NCBI RefSeq assembly: GCF_030815125.1
Contig: NZ_JAUSWH010000004.1
Location: 299,229 to 363,228, forward strand
Source: Allorhizobium paknamense
Lineage (GTDB): Bacteria; Pseudomonadota; Alphaproteobacteria; Rhizobiales; Rhizobiaceae
Length of the DNA: 64,000 nucleotides
Direction of reading: 5' to 3'
Part shown: piece by piece, positions 53,838-63,454 of the stretch
How the letters are laid out: every line of letters begins with the position of its first letter
Numbering within the stretch: position 1 is the first letter of the stretch
Translations under genes and position numbers: made by a program
The notes under the pieces: generated by a model
Seen by the model: the letters and a program-made list of their open reading frames with translations, nothing else
What the model was told of the DNA's origin: nothing
The model's database searches: none

Positions 53838-54767
53838 TTAATTGAAAACCCGCTTCGGACGGAATTCCCCCTGCCCCACTTCACCAATGGCCACCAGCTG
53901 GCCGCCGGCAAAGGCCACGGCTTCGGGCTCGGACACGGGCGCATCGCGGCCCCGCAGGATGATCGGGTTGCCCATGCGCAGGCGGTGGGCCTGATCGTCG
54001 GTAATCCGGATCTGCGGCAGGGCGGAGAGCGCTTCACCGGTATCGACCAGGAAGGCGTCGAGGGCGGCAAGGCGCTCGTCACGATCTTCGATCTTTTCCA
54101 GCTCCACCAACTCTTCCAGCGGCACCATCATCTCTTCCGCAAAGGGCGCGACGAAGGAGCGGCGCAATTCGGAAATATGGCCGTAGCAGCCCAGTTCCCG
54201 GCCGAAATCGCGCGCCAGCGAACGCACATAGGTGCCCTTGCCGCATTCCACCTCGAAGAAGGCTCGATCCTTCTCCGCCTTCAACAAGGTCAGCCGGTGT
54301 ACTTCCACCTCGCGAGACGGAATTTCCACCGTCTCACCATCGCGGGCAAGATCATAAGCGCGTTCGCCAGCGATCTTGATGGCGGAAAACTGCGGCGGGA
54401 TCTGCTGGATGATGCCCGTATAGGCGGGCAGGACCGCCCGGATCGCCTCTTCGCTCGGACGCTCGGTCGAGGACTGCGTCACCTCGCCTTCCAGATCGTC
54501 CGTGGAGCGCTCTTCGCCCCAGCTCACCGTGAACTCATAGATCTTCCGGCCATCCATGACATAGGGCACGGTTTTGGTGGCGTCACCCAGCGCAATCGGC
54601 AGCATGCCGGATGCCAGCGGGTCCAGCGTCCCGGCATGACCGGCCTTCTGGGCATTGAACAGCCACTTGATCTTGCCCACGGCTTCCGTGGAGCCGAAAT
54701 CCACCGGCTTGTCGAGAATCAGCCAGCCGGAAACCGGGCGGCCCTTGGGTTTTCTGGGTTTGGACAT
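53838..54767 (-). CDS. truB: tRNA pseudouridine-55 synthase
   Basis: 309 residues. Makes the universal pseudouridine at position 55 of tRNAs. [14 protein letters not shown] holds the catalytic aspartate near residue 48; [35 protein letters not shown] and [12 protein letters not shown] are standard. The C-terminal PUA-like part has [11 protein letters not shown]. Last gene of the operon, 6 bases after rbfA. Confidence 0.95.
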   Translation of the reverse strand: MSKPRKPKGRPVSGWLILDKPVDFGSTEAVGKIKWLFNAQKAGHAGTLDPLASGMLPIALGDATKTVPYVMDGRKIYEFTVSWGEERSTDDLEGEVTQSSTERPSEEAIRAVLPAYTGIIQQIPPQFSAIKIAGERAYDLARDGETVEIPSREVEVHRLTLLKAEKDRAFFEVECGKGTYVRSLARDFGRELGCYGHISELRRSFVAPFAEEMMVPLEELVELEKIEDRDERLAALDAFLVDTGEALSALPQIRITDDQAHRLRMGNPIILRGRDAPVSEPEAVAFAGGQLVAIGEVGQGEFRPKRVFN

Positions 54768-54773
54768 GGAGGC

Positions 54774-55181
54774 TCAGTCTTCTTGGGAATCGTCATCGGA
54801 AAGATCGCGCACCACTTCCGGCGAACGCAGCAGCGCGTCGATCTTCTTGTAATTGTCGAAGCTGGTATCGTCGCGGAAGCGCACTTCCGGCATGTATTTC
54901 ATCTGCCGCAATTGCGGACCGAGACGGCCGCGGATGAATTTCGCATGCCGGTTCAAAGCCGCGATCACGCCATCATGATCCTTGACGCCGAGAGGCGTGA
55001 CATAGGCCGTGGCGATCTTCAGATCCGGCGACATGCGGACTTCGCTGATGGAAATCACTGTCTTTTCAATCAGGTCGTCGCGCACCTCGCCCCTTTGCAG
55101 GATCTGGGTCAGGGCGGCGCGGACCTGTTCGCCCACACGCAACATGCGCTGCGACGGCGCAGAGGAAGTAGCTTTGCTCAT
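54774..55181 (-). CDS. rbfA: 30S ribosome-binding factor A
   Basis: 135 residues with the KH-like fold. Needed for late 30S maturation and 16S rRNA 5' processing. [19 protein letters not shown] opens the fold, then [23 protein letters not shown] and [22 protein letters not shown]. Lies 153 bases downstream of infB, from which it is separated by a terminator-like hairpin. Confidence 0.95.
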   Translation of the reverse strand: MSKATSSAPSQRMLRVGEQVRAALTQILQRGEVRDDLIEKTVISISEVRMSPDLKIATAYVTPLGVKDHDGVIAALNRHAKFIRGRLGPQLRQMKYMPEVRFRDDTSFDNYKKIDALLRSPEVVRDLSDDDSQED

Positions 55182-55280
55182 ATCGTGTCTCGTTTATGGC
55201 CTTTTTGTCAGAGCATACAGATCGTCGGCTCTGAAAGGCGGATGGGGATCGGACCCTCAAGGAAAAATATTCCTCGTCCT

Positions 55281-55310
55281 TCAAAAAGAAAACCGCCGCT
55301 TTCGCGGCGA
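55281..55310 (-). terminator. Terminator-like hairpin between infB and rbfA
   Basis: Minus strand CGCCGCGAAAGCGGCG with a GAAA tetraloop, then GTTTTCTTTTTGA. It lies 25 bases after the infB stop. It should reduce, but probably not abolish, transcription into rbfA-truB. Confidence 0.8.
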
Positions 55311-55334
55311 TTTTCAAAAGTCTCGCGCAAGCGA

Positions 55335-58157
55335 TCAGAGCGTGCGCGTAACGTGTTCGACGCGGAAGCACTCGATGGTGTCGCCAGCGCGGATGTCTTC
55401 GTAGTTTTCGAAGGCCATACCGCATTCCTGACCGACCGGCACTTCCGAGACTTCGTCCTTGAAGCGCTTGAGGGTCTTGAGCTTGCCTTCGTGGATGACG
55501 ACGTTGTCGCGCACCAGACGCACGCCAGCCCCACGCTCGACCTTGCCTTCGACGACACGGCAACCGGCAACCTTGCCCACCTTGGTGATGTTGAACACCT
55601 CGAGGATCTCGGCATTGCCAAGGAAGGTTTCGCGGCGCTCCGGCGAGAGCAGGCCCGACATGGCCGCCTTCACGTCATCCACCAGATCGTAGATGATGTT
55701 GTAGTAGCGGATCTCGATGCCTTCGCGCTCAGCCAGGCTGCGAGCCTGGGCGTTGGCACGGACGTTGAAGCCGATGATGGCGGCGTTCGAGGCTTCGGCC
55801 AGCGAGATATCCGATTCCGTCACGCCACCCACGCCGGAGTGAACGATCCGGGCGCGAACCTCGTCGGTGCCCAGCTTTTCCAGCGCGCCGGCAATGGCTT
55901 CGATGGAGCCCTGCACGTCGCCCTTGATCAGCAGCGGGAACTCCTTCATGCCGGAGGTCTGCAGCTGGCTCATCATCTGCTCCAGCGAGCCACGCGAACC
56001 GGACTGGCGAGCTGCCGCCTTGTCGCGCGCCAGACGCTGGCGGTATTCGGAGATTTCGCGGGCGCGGGCTTCGTTTTCGACCACCGCGAACTTGTCACCG
56101 GCGGCAGGCGTGCCGGACAGACCCAGCACTTCCACCGGCATGGCCGGACCGGCTTCCTTGACGTGTTCACCCTTGTCGTTGACCAACGCGCGCACACGGC
56201 CCCACTGGTCGCCCGCCACGATGATCTGGCCGGGACGCAGCGTACCCTTCTGGATCAGCACGGTCGCAACCGAACCACGGCCACGGTCGAGCTGGGCTTC
56301 GATGACCGAACCTTCCGCCGTGCGGTTCGGATTGGCCTTGAGGTCCAGAACTTCGGCCTGCAGCAGGATGGCTTCCAGCAGCTTGTCGAGGTTGAGGCCG
56401 TTCTTTGCCGACACTTCGACATCCAGCGTTTCACCGCCCATGGATTCTACGAAGACTTCGTGCTGCAGAAGCGCGGTGCGAACCCGCTGCGGATCCGCCG
56501 AAGGCTTGTCGATCTTGTTGATCGCCACGATGATCGGCACGCCTGCAGCCTTGGCATGGTTGATGGATTCGATGGTCTGCGGCATCACGCTGTCATCGGC
56601 AGCCACCACGAGGATGGCAATGTCGGTGACCTGCGCACCACGGGCACGCATGGCGGTGAAGGCCGCGTGGCCGGGGGTGTCGATGAAGGTGATCTTCTGG
56701 CCGTTCTGCTCTACCTGATAGGCACCGATATGCTGGGTGATGCCACCGGCTTCGCCCGCCACGACATTTGCCTTGCGGATGGCGTCGAGAAGCGAGGTCT
56801 TGCCGTGGTCGACGTGACCCATGATGGTGACGACCGGCGGACGCGGCAACAGTTCACCGGCATCGTCGGCCACGTCGAAGATACCTTCTTCAACGTCGGA
56901 TTCCGAAACACGCTTGACCGTATGGCCGAATTCCGTGGCGATGATTTCCGCCAGATCGGCGTCGATCACGTCGCCCGGCTTCATCATCTGGCCTTCCTTC
57001 ATCAGGTACTTGATGACGTCTACGGCGCGTTCGGACATGCGCTGCGACAGTTCCTGAATGGTGATGGTTTCCGGCAGAACCACTTCGCGGGAAATCTTCT
57101 CGCGGGTTTCCTGCATCTGGCTGCGGCGGAATTTCTCCTGGCGGCGGCGCATGGATGCGAGCGAACGGCCACGGGCGGTCCCGTCATCGTCCACGGCGGC
57201 GCTGGTCACCGTCAGCTTGCCACGGCGGCGCTCATCCTCACCCTTGGTGCGGGCCGGAACCTTGGCGGGTTCGGGACGAACCACCTTGCCACGGGCAGGA
57301 CCGCCCCGGTTTGCGCCGCGATCGTCATCCTCGTCATCGGCCTTGCGGCCACGGACAAAGCCGGGGGCTGCGGGTGCCGCCGGTGCGGGCGCAGCGGCAG
57401 CCGGACGCGACGGCGCGCCATTGGCCGGACGCTGGGCGCCAGCCGGACGCGGGGCAGATGCAGCCGGGCGCACGGGCTGTGCAGCCGGTTCAGCGGCAGC
57501 GGCCTCGGGCTGGGCAGCGGGTGCCGGTGCTGCGGCTTCTGCCGCAGCGCGCGCCTTTGCTTCTTCGGCCTGACGGCGAGCGTCTTCCTCGGCCTGTCGC
57601 TGACGTTCGGCCTCCTCGGCCTTGCGGCGAACCTCTTCCTCGGCGCGGCGCTTGGCTTCCTCGACCTCGCGGGCCTGGGCTTCCATCAGCGCGCGGCGGC
57701 GGGCTTCCATTTCACCGGCGGACAGATCGTGCAGGACAGCGCCGCGCGGACGATCATTGTTGCGATCGTTATTGCGGTTCTGACCATAGGACGGCTGCTG
57801 ACGGCTGGGCTGACCGGAATGGCGGTGCTGATGATTGTTGTGGTTGCCGGAAGGCTGCTGCGGGCGCGGCTGCTGCTGGGGCGCAGCCGGACGCGGCGCC
57901 TGAGCCTGCGGTGCGGCAGCAGCAGCGGCGGGCGGCGGGGCAGCCGGTTCCGGTGCGCGCGGCGCGGCGGGGGTGATCGGCGGGCGCTCGTCTTCGGGAC
58001 GGGTCGGACGACGCTTGCGCGTCTCGACCACAACGGCCTTCGTTCGACCGCGACCCATATCCTGGCGCACGGTGCCCTGGTTCACTCCCGTCGGCTTGAG
58101 CGTGAGTGTCTTCTTGCCCGTTACGCTGAGTGTCTTGTCGTCTTTGCTGTCGGTCAT
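55335..58157 (-). CDS. infB: Translation initiation factor IF-2
   Basis: 940 residues from ATG 58157. Brings fMet-tRNA to the 30S subunit. The N-terminal third is disordered and rich in Ala, Pro, Arg and charged coiled-coil ([20 protein letters not shown]). The GTPase domain starts near 440 with [23 protein letters not shown] and INKIDKP. Domains II and III follow, and the C-terminal fMet-binding domain ends the protein. An open frame continues upstream to 58307 but overlaps the ylxR-like gene. Starts about 100 bases after that gene's stop. Confidence 0.96.
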   Translation of the reverse strand: MTDSKDDKTLSVTGKKTLTLKPTGVNQGTVRQDMGRGRTKAVVVETRKRRPTRPEDERPPITPAAPRAPEPAAPPPAAAAAAPQAQAPRPAAPQQQPRPQQPSGNHNNHQHRHSGQPSRQQPSYGQNRNNDRNNDRPRGAVLHDLSAGEMEARRRALMEAQAREVEEAKRRAEEEVRRKAEEAERQRQAEEDARRQAEEAKARAAAEAAAPAPAAQPEAAAAEPAAQPVRPAASAPRPAGAQRPANGAPSRPAAAAPAPAAPAAPGFVRGRKADDEDDDRGANRGGPARGKVVRPEPAKVPARTKGEDERRRGKLTVTSAAVDDDGTARGRSLASMRRRQEKFRRSQMQETREKISREVVLPETITIQELSQRMSERAVDVIKYLMKEGQMMKPGDVIDADLAEIIATEFGHTVKRVSESDVEEGIFDVADDAGELLPRPPVVTIMGHVDHGKTSLLDAIRKANVVAGEAGGITQHIGAYQVEQNGQKITFIDTPGHAAFTAMRARGAQVTDIAILVVAADDSVMPQTIESINHAKAAGVPIIVAINKIDKPSADPQRVRTALLQHEVFVESMGGETLDVEVSAKNGLNLDKLLEAILLQAEVLDLKANPNRTAEGSVIEAQLDRGRGSVATVLIQKGTLRPGQIIVAGDQWGRVRALVNDKGEHVKEAGPAMPVEVLGLSGTPAAGDKFAVVENEARAREISEYRQRLARDKAAARQSGSRGSLEQMMSQLQTSGMKEFPLLIKGDVQGSIEAIAGALEKLGTDEVRARIVHSGVGGVTESDISLAEASNAAIIGFNVRANAQARSLAEREGIEIRYYNIIYDLVDDVKAAMSGLLSPERRETFLGNAEILEVFNITKVGKVAGCRVVEGKVERGAGVRLVRDNVVIHEGKLKTLKRFKDEVSEVPVGQECGMAFENYEDIRAGDTIECFRVEHVTRTL

Positions 58158-58257
58158 TCCGTTCCCGTTCCTTCGAGCGAGGCCGGATGGAACCATCAGA
58201 CCGCGCCGTTCATAGACTGCCTCAAACCACGGTGGCCGGCATACGCCGGTGACCGCG

Positions 58258-58974
58258 TCATTGCTGCGTTCGACCAGCGCCGCCCTCAGGGCGAGGCATC
58301 TGGCCACGATAGGTTTCGAGCAGAGTTGCGCGCTTCACTACACCCTCACCCGCCTGCCCTGCAAGCGCGCAAGCATGGATAAAAGCATTCTCGCCCATCA
58401 ACTCATCCATTTCACGCTCGGAAAAAGGCCGGAGCGCCGGTATCTCGGCCTCCGTCTCCATTCCGAGGTGCCAGGCCTTGCGGGCCTGGTCCAATTTTCT
58501 GACGCCATCGGCGGCGGCACCCGCCGCATGAAACACCATCAGCGCCTCGCCCGAGCGGATGGCGAGATCCACCTTGGTGGAACCGGTGACGAACTGGCCC
58601 GCCTTGCGTGCCATGTGCATCATGCCGGCCAGTTGCTGAACCAGCAGACCATCCACCAGGGCGCCAAGCTCCCGGTCGGGCTTCACCCCCGCCTTCAGGG
58701 CGCGGGCAAACAAATTCTTGGCGACCGCCTTGTCCACCGCCGCCCGCGACAGCGATACCCAGCAGCCACGGCCCGGCAATTGCCGCTTCAGATCCGGCAC
58801 CACCGAACCATCCGGACCCGCCACGAAGCGGATCAGCGTTTCCGGCGTGCCTTCCTCGCGGGTGACGATGCAGGTGCGGTCGATCTGACCGCCCTTGCCC
58901 TTCTCCCGCGGCGGACGCTCCGCCCCGTCAGCCGTTACCGGCGCATCGGCCCTGGAGGCGTCGTGCGAGGCCAT
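58258..58974 (-). CDS. RNA-binding protein of the YlxR/DUF448 family
   Basis: 238 residues. The N-terminal DUF448 domain has [24 protein letters not shown] and [14 protein letters not shown]; the second half is L7Ae-like ([19 protein letters not shown]). Rhizobial members join these two parts, which are separate genes (ylxR, ylxQ) in Bacillus. Related RnpM proteins bind RNase P RNA. The ATG at 58974 overlaps the nusA stop (TGATG); a GTG one codon earlier is possible. Confidence 0.9.
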   Translation of the reverse strand: MASHDASRADAPVTADGAERPPREKGKGGQIDRTCIVTREEGTPETLIRFVAGPDGSVVPDLKRQLPGRGCWVSLSRAAVDKAVAKNLFARALKAGVKPDRELGALVDGLLVQQLAGMMHMARKAGQFVTGSTKVDLAIRSGEALMVFHAAGAAADGVRKLDQARKAWHLGMETEAEIPALRPFSEREMDELMGENAFIHACALAGQAGEGVVKRATLLETYRGQMPRPEGGAGRTQQ

Positions 58975-60593
58975 CACGCCTCGTCAGCCTCACCGGCCTC
59001 CTCTTCTTCCCCTTCCGCAGCGGCAGCCTGCTCGGCGGCCAGATCCTCTTCGGTGATCCAGCCGGCCAGAAGACGGGCCTGCACAACCATCTGCTCGGCT
59101 TCGGCACGCGATACGTCGAACTTCGAGAACAGGCCCTCAAACTTCTTGGTCTCGCCATTCTTACGCTCGGTCCAGCCGACAAGATCATCGGCGGCGCAGC
59201 CTGCGAAGTCCTCGACCGTCTTGATGCCGTCCTCACCCAGCGCCACCAGCATGCGCGAGGTCATGCCGTCGATCTGGCGAAGCTCGTCGGTCACGCCCAG
59301 CGCCTTGCGCTTGGCATCCATTTCCGCCTCGATCTTGTCCAGATAGTCGCGAGCGCGGTTCTGGATTTCTTCCGCCGTGTCGGAATCGAAGCCGTCGATG
59401 GAGGCGATTTCGTCGAGATCGACGTAAGCCAGCTCTTCCACCTGGGCAAAGCCTTCGGACGCCAGCACCTGGCCGACCATTTCGTCCACGTCGAGAGCAT
59501 CCATGAACAGGTTGGTGCGCTCGTTGAATTCCTTCTGGCGGCGCTCGGATTCTTCCTGCTCCGTCATGATGTCGATATCCCAGCCGGTGAGCTGCGAAGC
59601 GAGGCGGACATTCTGGCCGCGACGGCCGATGGCCAGCGACAGCTGCTCATCCGGCACCACGACTTCGATGCGCTCGGCATCTTCATCCAGAACCACCTTG
59701 GCCACTTCGGCAGGCTGAAGCGCATTGACGATGAAGGACGCCGGATCGGCGGACCAGGGAATGATGTCGATCTTTTCGCCCTGAAGCTCGGCCACGACGG
59801 CCTGCACGCGCGAGCCGCGCATACCAACGCAGGCGCCGACCGGATCGATCGAGCTGTCATTGGAAATGACCGCGATCTTGGCGCGCGAACCCGGATCGCG
59901 GGCCACGGACTTGATCTGGATGATGCCGTCATAGATTTCCGGCACTTCCATGGTGAAGAGCTTCACCATGAACTGCGGATGGGTGCGCGACAGGAAGATC
60001 TGCGGACCGCGCTGCTCGCGGCGCACATCATAGACATAGGCGCGCACGCGGTCGCCATAGCGCATGGTTTCGCGCGGGATCATCTCGTCGCGACGGATAA
60101 TGCCTTCGCCACGACCGAGATCGACAATGACATTGCCATATTCGACGCGCTTGACCGTGCCGTTGATGATTTCGCCGACGCGATCCTTGAACTCGTCGAA
60201 CTGCCGGTCACGCTCGGCTTCGCGCACCTTCTGCACGATGACCTGCTTGGCGGACTGGGCGGCGATACGGCCGAAATCCATCGGCGGCAGCGGATCGGCA
60301 ATGAAATCGCCGAGCTTGGCATCGACATTGCGGTCGCGGGCCAACTCCAGCGCGATCTGCGTCGAATAATCCTCGACCTTCTCCACCACTTCCAGCAGAC
60401 GCTGCAGGCGGATTTCGCCGGTCTTGGAATTGATGTCGGCGCGGATATTCGTCTCGGTGCCGTAACGCGAACGGGCGGCCTTCTGGATCGCATCCGCCAT
60501 GGCGGCAAGCACGATCTCGCGGTCGATGACCTTTTCGCGCGCGACCGCATCCGCGATCTGCAACAGCTCAAGCCGGTTAGCACTGACTGCCAT
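58974..60593 (-). CDS. nusA: Transcription termination/antitermination factor NusA
   Basis: 539 residues. N-terminal polymerase-binding domain, S1 domain ([20 protein letters not shown] near 140), KH1 (RIAVISN-type, with [18 protein letters not shown]) and KH2 ([23 protein letters not shown]), then two acidic helix-hairpin-helix repeats and a Glu-rich tail. Second gene of the operon, 101 bases after rimP. Confidence 0.96.
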   Translation of the reverse strand: MAVSANRLELLQIADAVAREKVIDREIVLAAMADAIQKAARSRYGTETNIRADINSKTGEIRLQRLLEVVEKVEDYSTQIALELARDRNVDAKLGDFIADPLPPMDFGRIAAQSAKQVIVQKVREAERDRQFDEFKDRVGEIINGTVKRVEYGNVIVDLGRGEGIIRRDEMIPRETMRYGDRVRAYVYDVRREQRGPQIFLSRTHPQFMVKLFTMEVPEIYDGIIQIKSVARDPGSRAKIAVISNDSSIDPVGACVGMRGSRVQAVVAELQGEKIDIIPWSADPASFIVNALQPAEVAKVVLDEDAERIEVVVPDEQLSLAIGRRGQNVRLASQLTGWDIDIMTEQEESERRQKEFNERTNLFMDALDVDEMVGQVLASEGFAQVEELAYVDLDEIASIDGFDSDTAEEIQNRARDYLDKIEAEMDAKRKALGVTDELRQIDGMTSRMLVALGEDGIKTVEDFAGCAADDLVGWTERKNGETKKFEGLFSKFDVSRAEAEQMVVQARLLAGWITEEDLAAEQAAAAEGEEEEAGEADEA

Positions 60594-60694
60594 TGTCTTA
60601 CTGTCTCCGTCTTCCTGCCGCGGGAACCCTCCCGGCTGGCGCGTTTTCGGTTATTTCTGAAACCCGCCAGAGGCGAGGCTTCAATCCCTCTTGA

Positions 60695-61309
60695 TTATTG
60701 GTCGTCTTCGCCGTCTTGCGTATCGTTCTGGTTGGCGGCCTCGGCCTTTGCCAGCTTGTCGGCTCTCAGCGCATCGCGGATCAGGTCATCCGTCAGGATC
60801 AGCTTGGCCTCGGCCAGCGCCGTGAACGGCACGGACACGCGCAGCTCTTCGCCGTAGCCCACCTGGTCACGCTCCAGCGTGAACGCATCGCCGGAAACCT
60901 CGACGATCTTGCCGCGGAAGCGCTTGCGGCCGTCTAGCAGTACCGAGGTCTCGCATTTCAGAAGATGCCCGTTCCAGCGCTCGAAATCCGACTTTCGCAC
61001 CATGGGGCGGTCGATGCCGGGCGAGGACACTTCCAGATGATACGCCTTATCGACCGGATCTTCCACATCCAGAACCGGAGAAACCGCCATGGAGACCTTT
61101 TCGCAGTCTTCCACGGTCATGGTGCCATCGGCGCGCTCGGCCATGATCTGCATGGTCAGGCCGTTCTGGTTCATCATGCGCACACGCACGAGCTTGTAGC
61201 CCATATCCGTCAGAACCGGCTCGATGATCTCGGCGATGCGGCGGTCAAGGCCGGTCTCCGTGATCAGGCGGGGTTCAGACAGGGCTTCAGCGGGCGAAAT
61301 TTCGGACAA
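60695..61309 (-). CDS. rimP: Ribosome maturation factor RimP
   Basis: 204 residues. Assists 30S assembly. I place the start at TTG 61309, because AGGAGG lies exactly 6 bases upstream (61321-61316); the open frame back to 61348 has no such site and would enter a terminator hairpin. [34 protein letters not shown] (family signature) and an acidic C-terminal tail ([10 protein letters not shown]) are present. First gene of rimP-nusA-ylxR-infB-rbfA-truB. Confidence 0.92.
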   Translation of the reverse strand: MSEISPAEALSEPRLITETGLDRRIAEIIEPVLTDMGYKLVRVRMMNQNGLTMQIMAERADGTMTVEDCEKVSMAVSPVLDVEDPVDKAYHLEVSSPGIDRPMVRKSDFERWNGHLLKCETSVLLDGRKRFRGKIVEVSGDAFTLERDQVGYGEELRVSVPFTALAEAKLILTDDLIRDALRADKLAKAEAANQNDTQDGEDDQ

Positions 61310-61347
61310 ACCTGTCCTCCTAGAGACATCAAAGCAGACAATCGCCA

Positions 61348-61379
61348 ATAAAAAAGAGCGGGTCCTTGCGGCCCACTCT
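61348..61379 (-). terminator. Terminator-like hairpin in the rimP leader
   Basis: Minus strand AGAGtGGG (61379-61372) pairs with CCCgCTCT (61362-61355) and is followed by TTTTTTATT. It ends about 27 bases before the rimP ribosome site. It may act as an attenuator for the whole operon or end an upstream transcript. Confidence 0.7.
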
Positions 61380-61537
61380 TCATCTGACGATCAAGAATTT
61401 GAGACCTTCATACGCCCATTGTCGCTGAAATGCAAGCTTTTCGGGAATGAACGGCAGGCGTGAGAAACATCGGCTCTGCACCTTGCCCAAATAAGACCTG
61501 ATTTGGGCTGCTTCAAGGGAGGGCAGATTTAAAGTGT

Positions 61538-61579
61538 TACAGCGTCCTTTGTGCGTTTGATAAAACGCACGGCGCTGTA
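61538..61579 (+). repeat. R4 repeat, copy 4, with R3 remnant
   Basis: TACAGC/GCTGTA and TGCGTTT/AAACGCA stems. GCAGATTTAAAG just upstream is the trailing edge of R3, so this is a truncated R3/R4 mosaic. Confidence 0.85.
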
Positions 61580-61591
61580 GTGGTTTGATTG

Positions 61592-61636
61592 TGACATTTG
61601 ATCCTCGAGATCGCCGCAAATGGGTATCAAATGTCA
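61592..61636. promoter_or_regulatory. Inverted repeat upstream of the MFS gene
   Basis: TGACATTTGAT (61592-61602) and ATCAAATGTCA (61626-61636), perfect 11-base arms with a 23-base gap, 75 bases before the MFS start. A dimeric regulator could bind the two sites on one DNA face. Confidence 0.45.
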
Positions 61637-61711
61637 AATTCATTCCACTAGCGGATATGGGCAGGCCCTGCTGCCCGCCCTATACTCGACTTCTCTCCGT
61701 TTCGAATCATC

Positions 61712-63358
61712 ATGACCGGACCCCTTCCCGTGGCTGAGAAAAAATCCCCGTTGGCGCCCTTCAAGAACCAGGTTTTCCTGACGATCTGGTGCGCAAGCAT
61801 TGCTTCCAATTTCGGCGGATTGATCCAGGATGTCGGCGCGGCCTGGATGATGACCTCCATCTCCAGCTCCAAGGACATGGTGGCACTTGTGCAGGCCTCC
61901 AACACGGCGCCTATCATGCTGTTTTCCCTGATCGCGGGCGCCATGGCCGACAATTTCGACCGCCGCAAGCTGATGTTGACGGCACAGATCTTCCTGCTGA
62001 CGGTCTCGGCGCTTTTGTCGGTCTTCACCTATCTCGGATTGCTGACGCCCTGGTCGCTGCTGGCCTTCACCTTCCTGATCGGCTGCGGCACGGCGATGAA
62101 CAGTCCCTCCTGGCAGGCTTCGGTCGGTGATATCGTCTCGCGGGAGGATTTGCCCTCCGCTGTGTCGCTGAACAGCATGGGCTTCAACATTACCCGCAGC
62201 GTCGGTCCGGCCATTGGCGGGGTCATCGTGGCGGTGGCGGGCGCGGCCATGGCCTTCCTGGTCAATGCGATCAGCTATCTGGCGATGATCTATGCGCTGT
62301 TCCGGTGGAAGCCCGTCTATCCGAAAAACGCCCTGCCGCGCGAAAGCCTGGGCACGGCCATTGCCGCCGGTCTGCGCTACATGTCGATGTCGCCCAATCT
62401 GATGAAGGTGCTGTTTCGCGGCTTCTTCTTCGGTTTCGCCGCCACCGCCATTCTCTCGCTGCTGCCGCTGATCGCCCGCGATCATCTGGGCGGCGGGCCG
62501 CTGGTCTATGGCGGTCTTCTGGGCGCTTTCGGTGTCGGCGCGATCGGGGGCGCGCTCTCCAATGCCAAGGTGCGCGAACTGCTGACAAGCGAGGATATCG
62601 TGCGCTGTTCCTTCGCCGGCTTCGCCTTTGCCTCGGCGGTGACAGGCGTCAGCAACCATTTCTGGCTGACGGCGCCTGCGCTGGTGCTGGCAGGCGCTTG
62701 CTGGGTGCTCTCGCTCTCGCTCTTCAACACGGTCGTCCAGCTTTCCACGCCGCGCTGGGTGGTGGGCCGCGCGCTCTCCCTCTATCAGACCGCCACGTTC
62801 GGCGGCATGGCGGGCGGCAGCTGGATCTGGGGCATGGTGGCGGAAAACAGCTCCTCCGGCCATGCGCTGGTGATCTCCGGCCTGGTGATGATCCTCGGCG
62901 TCGGCATCGGCTGGCTTTTGCCCATGCCCGCCTTCGCCACGCTGGATCTTAACCCGCTCAACCGCTTCAACGAACCGCCGCTGCATCTGGAAATCCGCCC
63001 CCGCAGCGGCCCGATCGTCATCCAGATCGATTTCGAGATCGACGACAAGGACGTACCGGAATTCCTCAAAGTCATGGTGGAGCGCCGCCGCATCCGTATT
63101 CGTGACGGCGCGCGCAACTGGGCGCTGATGCGCGACCTGGAAAATCCCGATCTCTGGACCGAAACTTACCACACCCCTACCTGGGTGGATTACGTGCGCC
63201 ACAACCACCGCCGCACCAAGGCCGACGCCGAAATCACCGACCGCCTGAGCGAACTGCACAAGGGCTCAAGCCCGCCGCGCGTGCACCGGATGATCGAACG
63301 CCAGGCCATTCCACCCGCCGACGATGTGTTTCATAAACCGCATATCGATCATCATTAA
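61712..63358 (+). CDS. MFS exporter (EntS-like) with C-terminal cytosolic domain
   Basis: 548 residues. Residues 15-410 hold about twelve membrane segments of the MFS_3/EntS type, with the loop motif ADNFDRRKLML between helices 2 and 3 and INAISYLAMIYALFRW-like later segments. After the last helix comes a 130-residue soluble domain (from LEIRPRSGPIVIQIDFEIDD) that resembles a small ferredoxin-like antibiotic-biosynthesis-monooxygenase fold. Family members export siderophores or drugs; the role of the extra domain is unknown. No ribosome site is clear at ATG 61712. Confidence 0.87.
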   Translation: MTGPLPVAEKKSPLAPFKNQVFLTIWCASIASNFGGLIQDVGAAWMMTSISSSKDMVALVQASNTAPIMLFSLIAGAMADNFDRRKLMLTAQIFLLTVSALLSVFTYLGLLTPWSLLAFTFLIGCGTAMNSPSWQASVGDIVSREDLPSAVSLNSMGFNITRSVGPAIGGVIVAVAGAAMAFLVNAISYLAMIYALFRWKPVYPKNALPRESLGTAIAAGLRYMSMSPNLMKVLFRGFFFGFAATAILSLLPLIARDHLGGGPLVYGGLLGAFGVGAIGGALSNAKVRELLTSEDIVRCSFAGFAFASAVTGVSNHFWLTAPALVLAGACWVLSLSLFNTVVQLSTPRWVVGRALSLYQTATFGGMAGGSWIWGMVAENSSSGHALVISGLVMILGVGIGWLLPMPAFATLDLNPLNRFNEPPLHLEIRPRSGPIVIQIDFEIDDKDVPEFLKVMVERRRIRIRDGARNWALMRDLENPDLWTETYHTPTWVDYVRHNHRRTKADAEITDRLSELHKGSSPPRVHRMIERQAIPPADDVFHKPHIDHH

Positions 63359-63454
63359 GTGTTTATATTAGCAATTAAAAATTGTTAAATTTAGTCCTGT
63401 ACAACCTTTTTTGAAACTGCCACTGATCAACCCACTGCAATTAGGAGTGGGCTA

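Larger units (their letters stand above)
61310..61711. other. Divergent region between rimP and the MFS gene
   Basis: 402 bases holding the leader terminator (61348-61379), an R4 copy (61538-61579) and an inverted repeat (61592-61636). No gene is seen. Confidence 0.6.

Noticed and set aside
58158..58307. 50-residue N-terminal extension of IF-2
   Set aside because: It overlaps the ylxR-like gene, and ATG 58157 begins the normal IF-2 N-terminus.
53985..58382. Very long open frame (about 1465 codons) on the plus strand
   Set aside because: It is the antisense of infB, rbfA and truB in high-GC DNA; composition is that of a reverse-frame shadow.
63371..63395. CtrA-type box in the AT-rich DNA before the RTX gene
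   Set aside because: TTAA and TTAA are separated by 6 and not 7 bases.
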